Source of the DNA: Flavobacteriaceae bacterium
GTDB lineage: Bacteria > Bacteroidota > Bacteroidia > Flavobacteriales > Flavobacteriaceae
Direction: 5' to 3'
Length of the DNA: 12,972 nucleotides
Assembly: GCA_020347545.1 (NCBI GenBank)
Contig: CP070731.1
Coordinates: 1,321,976-1,334,947, forward strand
Shown piece by piece: positions 6,632-12,972 of the stretch. The notes beneath the pieces are model-generated. The model was not told where the DNA came from. It worked only from the letters and a program-made list of their open reading frames with translations, and made no database searches. The translations under genes and the position numbers were made by a program. Position 1 is the first letter of the stretch; the number at the start of each line of letters is the position of its first letter.

Positions 6632-6982
6632 ATGAATATTGAAGTTGTTAAATCAAAAATACACCGCGTTAGGATAACGGGGTCTGATTTGAACTATATC
6701 GGAAGTATCACCATTGATGAAGATCTGATGGATGCGGCCAATATAATTGAGGGTGAGAAAGTTCACATTGTTAACATCAACAATGGAGAAAGATTCATAA
6801 CATATGCCATAAAGGGGGAAAGAAAAAGCGGTGATATTGTACTTAATGGTCCGGCTGCAAGAAAAGTTGCCAAGGATGATATTATCATCATTATCGCATA
6901 TGCCACTTTGGAGTTTGAAGAGGCGAAAACATTCAAACCTTCCATCGTATTCCCAAATGAAAATGATAATTCACTAACCTAG
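6632..6982 (+). CDS. panD: Aspartate 1-decarboxylase (pyruvoyl enzyme precursor)
   Basis: Decarboxylates L-aspartate to beta-alanine, the partner substrate for PanC. It is made as a proenzyme that self-cleaves to form a pyruvoyl cofactor. The 116 residues are of standard length. The cleavage site Gly24-Ser25 sits in YIGSITID exactly at the canonical position, and Lys9, His11, Arg54, Thr57 and Tyr58 (in NGERFITYAI) and Asn72 (LNGPAAR) match the known active-site residues. Everything needed for self-processing is visible. Unusually, its TAG stop is followed, in the same frame and after only one codon, by the TTG start of the next gene. Confidence 0.97.
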   Translation: MNIEVVKSKIHRVRITGSDLNYIGSITIDEDLMDAANIIEGEKVHIVNINNGERFITYAIKGERKSGDIVLNGPAARKVAKDDIIIIIAYATLEFEEAKTFKPSIVFPNENDNSLT

Positions 6983-6985
6983 TTT

Positions 6986-7957
6986 TTGAAATTAAGTCCT
7001 AAAAAAATCATTTTTACAACACTCCCCATAGCCTTAGGGGTGTTTCTGATTTGGTATTCTCTGGCCAAATTAAAACCTGAAGATATTGAGGCGATTCAAA
7101 ATTCGTTTAGAACTGCTAATTACTGGTGGGTTGCCTGCTCATTATTCCTGGGGGTTCTCAGCCATTTATCTCGTGCTTATCGATGGCAGTTTATGCTTGA
7201 CCCGTTAGGTTACAAGCCCAAATTCGCGAATAATGTTATGGCGGTATTAGTGGCCTATCTGGTGAATCTGATCGTACCGAGAGCAGGTGAAATTGCAAGG
7301 GCCACAACGATTTCCAAATACGAGAATGTTCCTTTTGAAAAAGCCTTTGGAACCATCGTTTCTGAAAGAGTTGCGGACGCGGTTATGTTGCTTGGAATAA
7401 TTGGTTTGGCCTTTATCTTTCAAACCGAACTTCTTAGCTCTTATCTCTTCCCGGAAGATGATGGGAGTTCCGGCTATACCTACTATATTTTATTGGCCTT
7501 AGGTATTCTGGGAGTACTTTTCGCCTGGCTGATCAGGAAATCAAAACATCCGCTGGCCGTTAAAATTCAGAATTTTGTTGTTGGCCTGATTCAAGGGATA
7601 GCGAGTATTTTCAAAATGAAGAAAAAATGGGCCTTTATCTTTCATACTTTTTTTATCTGGGTAATGTATGTGCTCATGTTCTATGTTGTTACTTTTGCCT
7701 TACCCGAAACAACCCACTTGGCATTCGGAGCCATCATTGTCGGGTTTGTTGTAGGCGGATTAAGTATGGCTCTTACCAATGGAGGGCTTGGGTCCTATCC
7801 CATTTTTGTCGCCAGCGCCCTTACTCTTTATGGCATTGATGAAAATCCTGCCCTTGCCTTTGGATGGATCATGTGGACAGCCCAGACGGTTATGGTTCTT
7901 TTCTTTGGCGGTCTCTCTTTTTTGGTCCTTCCAATTTATAACAAAGAAGAAGATTAA
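6986..7957 (+). CDS. UPF0104/LPG-synthase-TM family integral membrane protein (putative lipid flippase-like)
   Basis: A polytopic inner-membrane protein of 323 residues with about eight hydrophobic segments (near 8-27, 45-62, 84-98, 125-146, 163-185, 213-240, 245-268 and 288-316). It has the signatures of the family related to the membrane domain of lysylphosphatidylglycerol synthase: NLIVPRAGEIAR at 94-105 and FGTIVSERVADAV at 121-133. The soluble aminoacyl-transferase domain of MprF is absent, so it cannot be a complete lysyl-PG synthase; a role in lipid or polyprenyl-glycan translocation is only a guess. The start is TTG at 6986, three bases after the panD stop. No other start is possible without losing the first membrane segment, since the first in-frame ATG is residue 70. 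Translation is probably coupled to panD. Confidence 0.85.
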   Translation: MKLSPKKIIFTTLPIALGVFLIWYSLAKLKPEDIEAIQNSFRTANYWWVACSLFLGVLSHLSRAYRWQFMLDPLGYKPKFANNVMAVLVAYLVNLIVPRAGEIARATTISKYENVPFEKAFGTIVSERVADAVMLLGIIGLAFIFQTELLSSYLFPEDDGSSGYTYYILLALGILGVLFAWLIRKSKHPLAVKIQNFVVGLIQGIASIFKMKKKWAFIFHTFFIWVMYVLMFYVVTFALPETTHLAFGAIIVGFVVGGLSMALTNGGLGSYPIFVASALTLYGIDENPALAFGWIMWTAQTVMVLFFGGLSFLVLPIYNKEED

Positions 7958-7990
7958 GTATTTTTAATACGGTTTAAGAAAATATTTAAA

Positions 7991-8902
7991 ATGCAAAATT
8001 TTTACAGCAGCGGAAAACTTCTTTTAAGCGGCGAATACCTGGTATTGGACGGTGCCTTGTCTTTGGCTTTACCCACTCAATTGGGCCAGCACATGACTGT
8101 TAAACCGATTGAAACAAAAAATACCCTCCAGTGGATCAGTAAAAATAACGATAATGAAATTTGGTTTCAGGCTGAGATTCGCCTGCCCGATCTTGAAATC
8201 ATTTCTTTTAACGGAGAAGAAAAAGTAGCCCATACAATGGTTAGAATTCTTTCTCATGCCAGAAAAATGAATGCAGATTTCCTAACCGGATCCAAGGGTA
8301 TTGAAGTTTGTAACCAACTTGAATTTCCAAGAGACTGGGGACTGGGAAGCTCTTCTACTCTTATTCATAATATTGCGTCCTGGTCGAAAGTGAACCCCTT
8401 CGAACTTCTATTCAGTAGCTTTGGCGGTAGCGGATACGATGTGGCATGCGCAAGCGCTGAATCTCCAATTCTGTATCAACTGGCAGGAAATAAACCCAAG
8501 ATTAAACCTGTGGTTTTTGAACCACCCTTTAAAAACAATCTTTACTTTGTTCATCTGAATAAGAAGCAGGTAAGCAGTGAGAGCATTAAATTATACCGGA
8601 ATAAAAAAGTCACCCAGAATAATATCGATGACATCTCCTCGATTTCAGAATCGCTTTTGAATGCTCTTGAGTTAGATGAATTTAAAAGCTTGATTCAAAG
8701 GCATGAAAATATTATTTCTGAGATTATTGAAACCATTCCTGTTCAAAAAAGATTATTCAAGGATTACGGTGGCCAGATAAAGAGCTTAGGAGGCTGGGGA
8801 GGGGATTTTATTCTTGCCGCGGGTAATGATCATACTCCGGATTATTTTAAATCCAGAGGCTTTTCAACCGTTATTCCATTTGAAAAAATGATAAAAAACT
8901 GA
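7991..8902 (+). CDS. GYDIA family GHMP kinase (mevalonate-kinase-like)
   Basis: A small-molecule kinase of the GHMP superfamily, 303 residues. The N-terminal motif KLLLSGEYLVLDG (9-21) matches the first GHMP motif of mevalonate and phosphomevalonate kinases. GLGSSST (117-123) is the ATP-phosphate-binding loop. The name-giving motif appears as GGSGYDVACA (145-154), with Val in place of Ile. The third GHMP motif is probably the SLGGWGGDFILA segment near the C-terminus. Many flavobacteria make isoprenoids through mevalonate, so mevalonate or phosphomevalonate kinase activity is plausible, but the substrate cannot be read from the sequence. It lies 33 bases after the membrane protein gene, and its TGA stop overlaps the next ATG by one base. 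Confidence 0.85.
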   Translation: MQNFYSSGKLLLSGEYLVLDGALSLALPTQLGQHMTVKPIETKNTLQWISKNNDNEIWFQAEIRLPDLEIISFNGEEKVAHTMVRILSHARKMNADFLTGSKGIEVCNQLEFPRDWGLGSSSTLIHNIASWSKVNPFELLFSSFGGSGYDVACASAESPILYQLAGNKPKIKPVVFEPPFKNNLYFVHLNKKQVSSESIKLYRNKKVTQNNIDDISSISESLLNALELDEFKSLIQRHENIISEIIETIPVQKRLFKDYGGQIKSLGGWGGDFILAAGNDHTPDYFKSRGFSTVIPFEKMIKN

Positions 8903-10119
8903 TGGATCGGAAGGATGTAATTATCATTGGAGGAGGTGCCGCGGGTTATTTTGCAGCAATCAATATCGCTGAATCCAATCCAGAATTGAATGTTCTTATC
9001 CTGGAAAAAAGCAGTAAGGTACTTCAAAAAGTAAAAGTGTCAGGTGGTGGAAGGTGCAATGTTACTCATGCTTGTTTTGATCCGAAAGAACTTGTTTCGT
9101 ACTACCCCAGAGGCCAAAAAGAGTTATTGGGGCCGTTTCATTCCTTTATGACAGGTGATACAATGGATTGGTTCGAGAAAAAGGGAATTGAACTAAAGAT
9201 AGAAGAAGATATGCGTATGTTCCCTGTATCGAACAGTTCGCAAACCATCATTGACTGTTTCGTTACCAGCGCAAAAAACGCAGGAGTAACAGTGGCGTTA
9301 AATCAAAATGTGATTGAGATAAAGACTTCAGACAATGGATTTTTGATAACAACTAAAACCAAACAATATAGAGCTGATAAACTTCTAATAACTACCGGGG
9401 GTAACAGCAAAACCTGGGAAATAATAAAAGGCCTGGGGCATACTATAATAGATCCCGTACCCTCGCTTTTCACATTCAATATAAAGGACAGTCTACTCGA
9501 AAATATCCCGGGCATTTCAGTTCCGGATGCCCTTGTTTCCATAAAAGGTCTGAAGCACATGGCTCAAGGCCCTGTTCTGATAACGCATTGGGGGCTTAGC
9601 GGTCCGGCAGTATTAAAACTATCTTCACTTGCGGCCCGTGATCTGTCTGATTCAAATTATGACTTTGAAATAGAACTTAACTGGATCAACTCTACAAAAG
9701 AAGAAACTGAGGAAAAACTTCGACGCTATAAAACTGAAAATCCAAAAAAGAAGATAGGAATACGTTCTCCTGTCCCGGAAATATCAAGAAGACTCTGGGA
9801 AAATATACTGGCCAGGGCCGTCGCGGATCCTCAAATGAACTGGTCTGATCTGCCAAAAAAAAAGCTTGAATCCTTAAGTGAGGTGCTGACCTGCTCCTCT
9901 TTTAAGGTAAAAGGAAAAACAACCTTTAAAGAAGAGTTTGTAACCGCAGGAGGTGTTGATTTAAAGGAGATCAATTTTAAACGCTTTGAAAGCAAACTGC
10001 ACCCCAATCTTTATTTTGCTGGAGAGGTCCTCAACATTGACGGACTAACAGGCGGTTTTAACTTCCAAAATGCCTGGACGGGTGGTTTTATCGCCGCCCG
10101 GGCAATTTCAAAATTTTAG
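8902..10119 (+). CDS. BaiN/RdsA (HI0933/YhiN) family NAD(P)/FAD-dependent oxidoreductase
   Basis: A flavoprotein of 405 residues. The N-terminal FAD dinucleotide-binding motif IIIGGGAAGYFAA spans 7-19, followed by the acidic end of the second strand (LILEKSS, 32-38) and the family signature SGGGRCNVTH (47-56). The C-terminal half carries the family's YFAGEVLNIDGLTGG, then NFQNAWTGGFIAARAI, which completes the FAD site. The biological substrate is generally unknown for this family; BaiN is named after a bile-acid enzyme, but no such role is implied here. Start and upstream stop share the sequence TGATG, so translation is probably coupled to the GHMP kinase. The 3' end overlaps the convergent arsC by four bases and no terminator is visible. 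Confidence 0.93.
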   Translation: MDRKDVIIIGGGAAGYFAAINIAESNPELNVLILEKSSKVLQKVKVSGGGRCNVTHACFDPKELVSYYPRGQKELLGPFHSFMTGDTMDWFEKKGIELKIEEDMRMFPVSNSSQTIIDCFVTSAKNAGVTVALNQNVIEIKTSDNGFLITTKTKQYRADKLLITTGGNSKTWEIIKGLGHTIIDPVPSLFTFNIKDSLLENIPGISVPDALVSIKGLKHMAQGPVLITHWGLSGPAVLKLSSLAARDLSDSNYDFEIELNWINSTKEETEEKLRRYKTENPKKKIGIRSPVPEISRRLWENILARAVADPQMNWSDLPKKKLESLSEVLTCSSFKVKGKTTFKEEFVTAGGVDLKEINFKRFESKLHPNLYFAGEVLNIDGLTGGFNFQNAWTGGFIAARAISKF

Positions 10120-10544
10120 TTTGATTTCACTTTTTCAACATAAAACTTATGAAAATCTTCTTTTATTTCATCTCTTATGGATCGAAATTCTTTAAGTACT
10201 TCCTCTTCCGTTCCTTTAGCATCGGCAGGATCCTCAAATCCGATATGCAAATGATGCTTTACGTCTCCTAAAAATGTTGGACAGGTTTCCTTGGCGCTCC
10301 CGCAAACGGTGATCACATAGTCAAAGGACATATCGAGGTACTTGTCAACATTTTCCGGACTGTGTGCACTTAGGTCGATCCCTAATTCCTTCATCACTTG
10401 TACCGCCTTGGGATGCACTTCATGTGAAGGTTTGGTCCCTGCCGAATACACCTGAAGTTCATTGTCAAATTGCTTTAAAAACCCTTCTGCCATTTGACTT
10501 CTGCAAGAATTTCCGGTACATAGAATTAAAATCTTTTCTTTCAT
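10116..10544 (-). CDS. arsC: Arsenate reductase, thioredoxin-coupled (LMW-phosphatase fold)
   Basis: Reduces arsenate to arsenite, the form exported by the ACR3 protein encoded just upstream. The 142 residues have the low-molecular-weight tyrosine phosphatase P-loop C9-TGNSC-R15 near the N-terminus, the redox cysteines Cys81 and Cys88 (VCGSAKETCP) matching Cys82/Cys89 of the Staphylococcus type, and the general-acid DP at 105-106 (FEDPAD). All three catalytic cysteines are present, so a thioredoxin-dependent triple-cysteine relay is expected, rather than the glutaredoxin-type enzyme. It is the last gene of the ars operon, 44 bases after acr3. Its TAA stop overlaps the TAG stop of the convergent flavoprotein gene. 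Confidence 0.95.
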   Translation of the reverse strand: MKEKILILCTGNSCRSQMAEGFLKQFDNELQVYSAGTKPSHEVHPKAVQVMKELGIDLSAHSPENVDKYLDMSFDYVITVCGSAKETCPTFLGDVKHHLHIGFEDPADAKGTEEEVLKEFRSIRDEIKEDFHKFYVEKVKSN

Positions 10545-10588
10545 TTTTTACGATTTATTTTTGATTTTTTAATATTAGTAGCTTTAAA

Positions 10589-11620
10589 TCAGGAATAGTA
10601 CCTCTTTTTTAATTTCAATGCAATATTGACCAGTAAAATTAAAACAGGTACTTCTATCAACGGGCCAATAACTCCGGTAAAAGCCTGGGGAGAGTTTATT
10701 CCAAATACAGCAATCGCGACTGCTATTGCCAATTCAAAGTTATTTCCTGTTGCCGTAAATGCCACTGAGGCGTTTCTCTTATAATCAACTCCTCTTTTTT
10801 GAGCCACAAAGAAGCTGATAAAAAACATAAGGGCAAAATAAAGGATCAATGGAATTGCAATTCTCACAACATCCAATGGCAGTTCCATGATCATATCACC
10901 TTTTAAACTAAACATCAATACGATTGTTGCCAGAAGGGCGATCAGGGTAATGGGGGATATAAAAGGGATAAACTTTCTGTTATACCAGTTTATTCCTTTT
11001 GCCTTTACCAGGTACTTTCTTGATAAAAAACCCGCCGCAAAGGGAATTCCCAGATAGATCAAAACACTTTGAGATACTTCCCAAATTGAAATATTTACAT
11101 CATAACCTTTAATCCCAAAATAAGGGGGCAAAACGGTGATGAACAACCAGGCATAAAAACTATAAGTAAATACCTGAAACAGGCTGTTCAATGCGATCAG
11201 GGTCGCTCCGTACTCCCTGCTTCCTCCTGCCAGATCATTCCAGACGATAACCATGGCAATGCACCTTGCGAGTCCAATTAAAATCAATCCTGTCATATAT
11301 CCCGGGTGGTCCCTGAGAAAAATAATAGCCAGAAAGAACATCAGAATCGGACCGACGATCCAGTTTAAAAATAAAGAAAGACGCATCAGTTTTGCGTCTT
11401 TAAATATGGAAGGAATAAGGTTATAGTCTACCTTGGCCAATGGAGGGTACATCATTAAGATCAGGCCAATGGCCAAGGGAATATTTGTTGAACCTACCGA
11501 AAGCTTTTCATTCAGTGAGGCAAACCCCGGATATAGTACACCCAGGGCAACCCCCAAAGCCATAGCTAAAAAAATCCATAAGGTTAAATATCGATCGAGT
11601 AATTTGAGTCTTTTCTTCAT
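10589..11620 (-). CDS. acr3: ACR3 family arsenite efflux transporter
   Basis: An inner-membrane arsenite exporter, 343 residues and about ten membrane segments, probably driven by the proton motive force. Family signatures are LWIFLAMALGVALG near the start, LILMMYPPLAKV (53-64), LNWIVGPILMFFLA (85-98), and GLARCIAMVIVWN (116-128), whose Cys120 is the conserved arsenite-site cysteine, then FTATGNNFELAIAVAIAVFG and GPLIEVPVLILL near the end. It belongs to the ACR3 (BART superfamily) type, not ArsB; databases may still use the symbol arsB. It lies between the DUF6428 gene (48-base gap) and arsC (44-base gap). The AGGA four bases or fewer before the ATG is a possible but too-close ribosome-binding site. 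Confidence 0.95.
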   Translation of the reverse strand: MKKRLKLLDRYLTLWIFLAMALGVALGVLYPGFASLNEKLSVGSTNIPLAIGLILMMYPPLAKVDYNLIPSIFKDAKLMRLSLFLNWIVGPILMFFLAIIFLRDHPGYMTGLILIGLARCIAMVIVWNDLAGGSREYGATLIALNSLFQVFTYSFYAWLFITVLPPYFGIKGYDVNISIWEVSQSVLIYLGIPFAAGFLSRKYLVKAKGINWYNRKFIPFISPITLIALLATIVLMFSLKGDMIMELPLDVVRIAIPLILYFALMFFISFFVAQKRGVDYKRNASVAFTATGNNFELAIAVAIAVFGINSPQAFTGVIGPLIEVPVLILLVNIALKLKKRYYS

Positions 11621-11668
11621 TCCTGAAATTTTCAGCTAAAATAACCTTTATGTTCAAATGATACGCTT

Positions 11669-12151
11669 TTAACAGCAATTAGAAGTAGTGCAACATGCTT
11701 CTTCCTCTTTTTCTTCAATGGCAATGCAACATTCGTCTTGTGCCTTGCATCTTGTTTGCTCCGAAAATAATGTTACATACAGGCGATTTTCATCCCATTG
11801 CAAGTCTCGAACAGGCATAACAGCCGTAGTAAATTCCTCATTTCCATACTCAAATTTCAATTCCGTTTCCTTTTTTAAAGGCTTTATGCCGTCAACTCTT
11901 TCCAGAATTGATACAATTTTATCCGTTGTCATGTAGGTTCTCTTATTCAGTTCCTCAGGACTCTCCCACAACTGAAAATGCGTTTCCTCCCAAAAATTGG
12001 TTTTACCTCCGCAATCTGTCGTGTCGAATTGAACATTTTTCACTTCGGTCAAATGATAATTTGCACCTACTAATTTGTCTTGCTGATACGAAAACAGTAA
12101 CTCTTTTCCTTGATGCTGATCCAGCATATTAATAAATTCTTTTACTTTCAT
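11669..12151 (-). CDS. DUF6428 family protein with cysteine-rich C-terminal tail
   Basis: A protein of unknown function, 160 residues, of a family commonly placed in Bacteroidota ars operons. The core matches what I know of the family: YHLTEVKNV (32-40), DTTDCGGK (43-50) and FWEETHFQLW (53-62). The last 26 residues hold seven cysteines, at 135, 141, 142, 153, 154, 159 and 160, three of them pairs and the last pair at the very C-terminus; an eighth is Cys47. No signal peptide or membrane segment is present, so it should be cytoplasmic. Paired thiols next to an arsenite exporter suggest As(III) binding, perhaps handing arsenite to ACR3 or protecting ArsC, but this is inferred only from composition and context. 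The 60-base gap before it contains no clear promoter. Confidence 0.85.
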   Translation of the reverse strand: MKVKEFINMLDQHQGKELLFSYQQDKLVGANYHLTEVKNVQFDTTDCGGKTNFWEETHFQLWESPEELNKRTYMTTDKIVSILERVDGIKPLKKETELKFEYGNEEFTTAVMPVRDLQWDENRLYVTLFSEQTRCKAQDECCIAIEEKEEEACCTTSNCC

Positions 12152-12211
12152 TTTTATTGATTTTATGATTTATACTTACTAATTCTTTTTTCTTTATGGT
12201 CTCAATGGGAG

Positions 12212-12703
12212 TCAAAGTCCAATTTTTGAGCTTCTTCTTTCGAGCAAAATATTGTCTTTCCAAACCCCGTCCAATTGCCCTATTCTCTCTCGGTAACCGA
12301 TAATTCTGAAACCTGACTTCTCATGCAGTCGAATACTATTTTTGTTTTCAGGAAAAATGCCGGCCTGAAGCGTCCAGAACCCCTCTGATTCACTTTCAGC
12401 AATGAGCCTTTTCATCAGAATCTTTCCGACTCCCAATCCTCTTGCATTTGCAGCTACATAAACACTTACCTCCGCAACCCCTCCATAGACGCACCTTGAA
12501 GAAACCGGTGATAAGGCCGCCCAACCCAATACCTCATTTTTGTTTCTGGCAACGATCCTACATGATTTTAAATGATTGGCATCCCATTCTTTCCAAGAAG
12601 GAATCTCTTTTTCAAAGGTGGCCACTCCTGTGGCTATGCCTTCTTCATAGATACGAGAAACTGCTTCCCAATCTGAATATTTAATTGCTTCTGTAAATAC
12701 CAT
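12212..12703 (-). CDS. GNAT N-acetyltransferase, ArsN1/phosphinothricin acetyltransferase-like
   Basis: An acetyl-CoA-dependent N-acetyltransferase of 163 residues. Visible features are the PAT-type N-terminus (IYEEGIATGVATFE, 18-31), the strand VLGWAALSPVS (58-68), AEVSVYV (77-83), the acetyl-CoA pyrophosphate loop ARGLGVGK (87-94), and the C-terminal GIFPENKNSIRLHEKSGFR (115-133). This is the pattern of phosphinothricin acetyltransferases. Members found in ars operons are called ArsN1 and are known to acetylate arsinothricin, an organoarsenical antibiotic that resembles phosphinothricin. The location 13 bases after arsR and ahead of the other ars genes supports that role, but the substrate is inferred; other small amines remain possible. 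Confidence 0.8.
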   Translation of the reverse strand: MVFTEAIKYSDWEAVSRIYEEGIATGVATFEKEIPSWKEWDANHLKSCRIVARNKNEVLGWAALSPVSSRCVYGGVAEVSVYVAANARGLGVGKILMKRLIAESESEGFWTLQAGIFPENKNSIRLHEKSGFRIIGYRERIGQLDGVWKDNILLERRSSKIGL

Positions 12704-12716
12704 GATTATTTCGTTA

Positions 12717-12972
12717 TCAGCAACAACTTATATTTGAAAAGTCCTCTTCAAACAGATTATTAAAAAGATCATTTGCCAGTTTCCAGTTTTCTTCATGAAT
12801 ACAATATCTCACTTTAGGAGGACTGACTTCGCCTTTAATAAGGCCTGCTTCTTTCAATTCTTTCAGATGTTGTGAAATTGTTGACTGAGCCAAAGGAAGA
12901 ACTTCTAAAAGGTCCCCGGTAAAACAACAACTCTGGTTGCTCAAATGTTTCAAAATAATTATTCGTGCAGGA
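12717..12972 (-). CDS. arsR: ArsR family transcriptional regulator, 5' truncated by window edge
   Basis: A winged-helix repressor that should bind the ars promoter and release it on As(III). Only the C-terminal 84 or so residues are visible; the frame stays open to the window edge and reads P-A-R-I-I-I-L-K-H-L upstream of the first TTG, the usual ArsR dimer/wing beginning, so the gene starts outside. The recognition helix region is PLAQSTISQHLKELKEAGLIKG, followed by the wing with VRYC. Cysteines occur as NQSCC just before the DNA-binding helices, in RYC, and as a terminal ISCC; the first group is the likely metalloid-sensing site, placed differently from the classical ELCVCDLC motif. It is the first visible gene of the operon; the operator must lie to the right of the window. 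Confidence 0.92.
   Translation of the reverse strand, partial: PARIIILKHLSNQSCCFTGDLLEVLPLAQSTISQHLKELKEAGLIKGEVSPPKVRYCIHEENWKLANDLFNNLFEEDFSNISCC

Noticed and set aside
7958..7970. Small inverted repeat GTATT-TTT-AATAC before the GHMP kinase gene
   Set aside because: A five-bp A/T-rich stem with a three-base loop is expected by chance in such DNA and is followed by no U-tract.
12951..12953. TTG as start codon of the ArsR gene
   Set aside because: Upstream in-frame residues P-A-R-I-I-I match the usual ArsR sequence before the DNA-binding helices, so the start lies outside the window.
10116..12972. ars operon as part of a mobile element
   Set aside because: No transposase, integrase, terminal repeats or tRNA attachment site is seen in the window. 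Base and codon composition were not calculated, so transfer is neither supported nor excluded.
1..12972. CRISPR array, tRNA, rRNA or defence system
   Set aside because: No spaced direct repeats, cloverleaf-like segments or defence-type protein motifs were found on either strand.

Overview
The window looks like chromosomal DNA of a marine-type member of the Bacteroidota, most likely family Flavobacteriaceae. The reasons are the gene families present (DUF4270 lipoprotein, GYDIA-type GHMP kinase, DUF6428, a one-domain 'glycogen synthase', and L25 with an acidic tail next to pth), the weak or absent Shine-Dalgarno sequences, and several exact matches to the Bacteroidota -7 promoter element TAnnTTTG. 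There are no tRNA, rRNA, CRISPR or insertion sequence signals. Coding density is very high, and no stretch without a gene exceeds about 110 bases.

Layout. (1) Left edge, + strand: the 3' part of rplY (ribosomal protein L25/Ctc), a strong intrinsic terminator, then pth (peptidyl-tRNA hydrolase). (2) - strand, about 1225-5653, transcribed right to left: a short GT5-domain 'glycogen synthase-like' protein, a DUF4270 lipoprotein and glmS. A terminator-like hairpin with a U-tract lies in the leader in front of glmS. (3) A 102-base divergent promoter region at about 5654-5755. (4) + strand, 5756-10119: panC, panD (pantothenate/CoA synthesis), a UPF0104/LPG-synthase-TM-type membrane protein, a GYDIA-family GHMP kinase and a BaiN/HI0933-type flavoprotein, all closely packed. 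(5) - strand, 10116 to the right edge: an arsenic resistance operon read arsR (cut by the window edge), GNAT acetyltransferase (ArsN1/PAT-like), DUF6428 protein with a cysteine-rich tail, ACR3 arsenite exporter, and thioredoxin-type arsC.

How the genes work together. Block 1 is translation housekeeping. Block 2 ends in GlmS, the entry to amino-sugar and cell-wall precursor synthesis. Its two upstream partners have no established function, and the GT5-like protein has lost both the usual second domain and the usual KTGG nucleotide-sugar motif, so it is probably not a glycogen synthase. Block 4 joins CoA precursor synthesis to a small-molecule kinase of the mevalonate-kinase superfamily. Block 5 is a coherent arsenate reduction, arsenite export and probably organoarsenical acetylation unit under an ArsR repressor.

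Most of the window is ordinary core genome. The points most worth a second look are the degenerate GT5 protein with its DUF4270 partner, the panD-TAG-TTG in-frame junction, the glmS leader hairpin, and the ars operon with its polycysteine C-termini. I did not find a clearly new multi-gene system.
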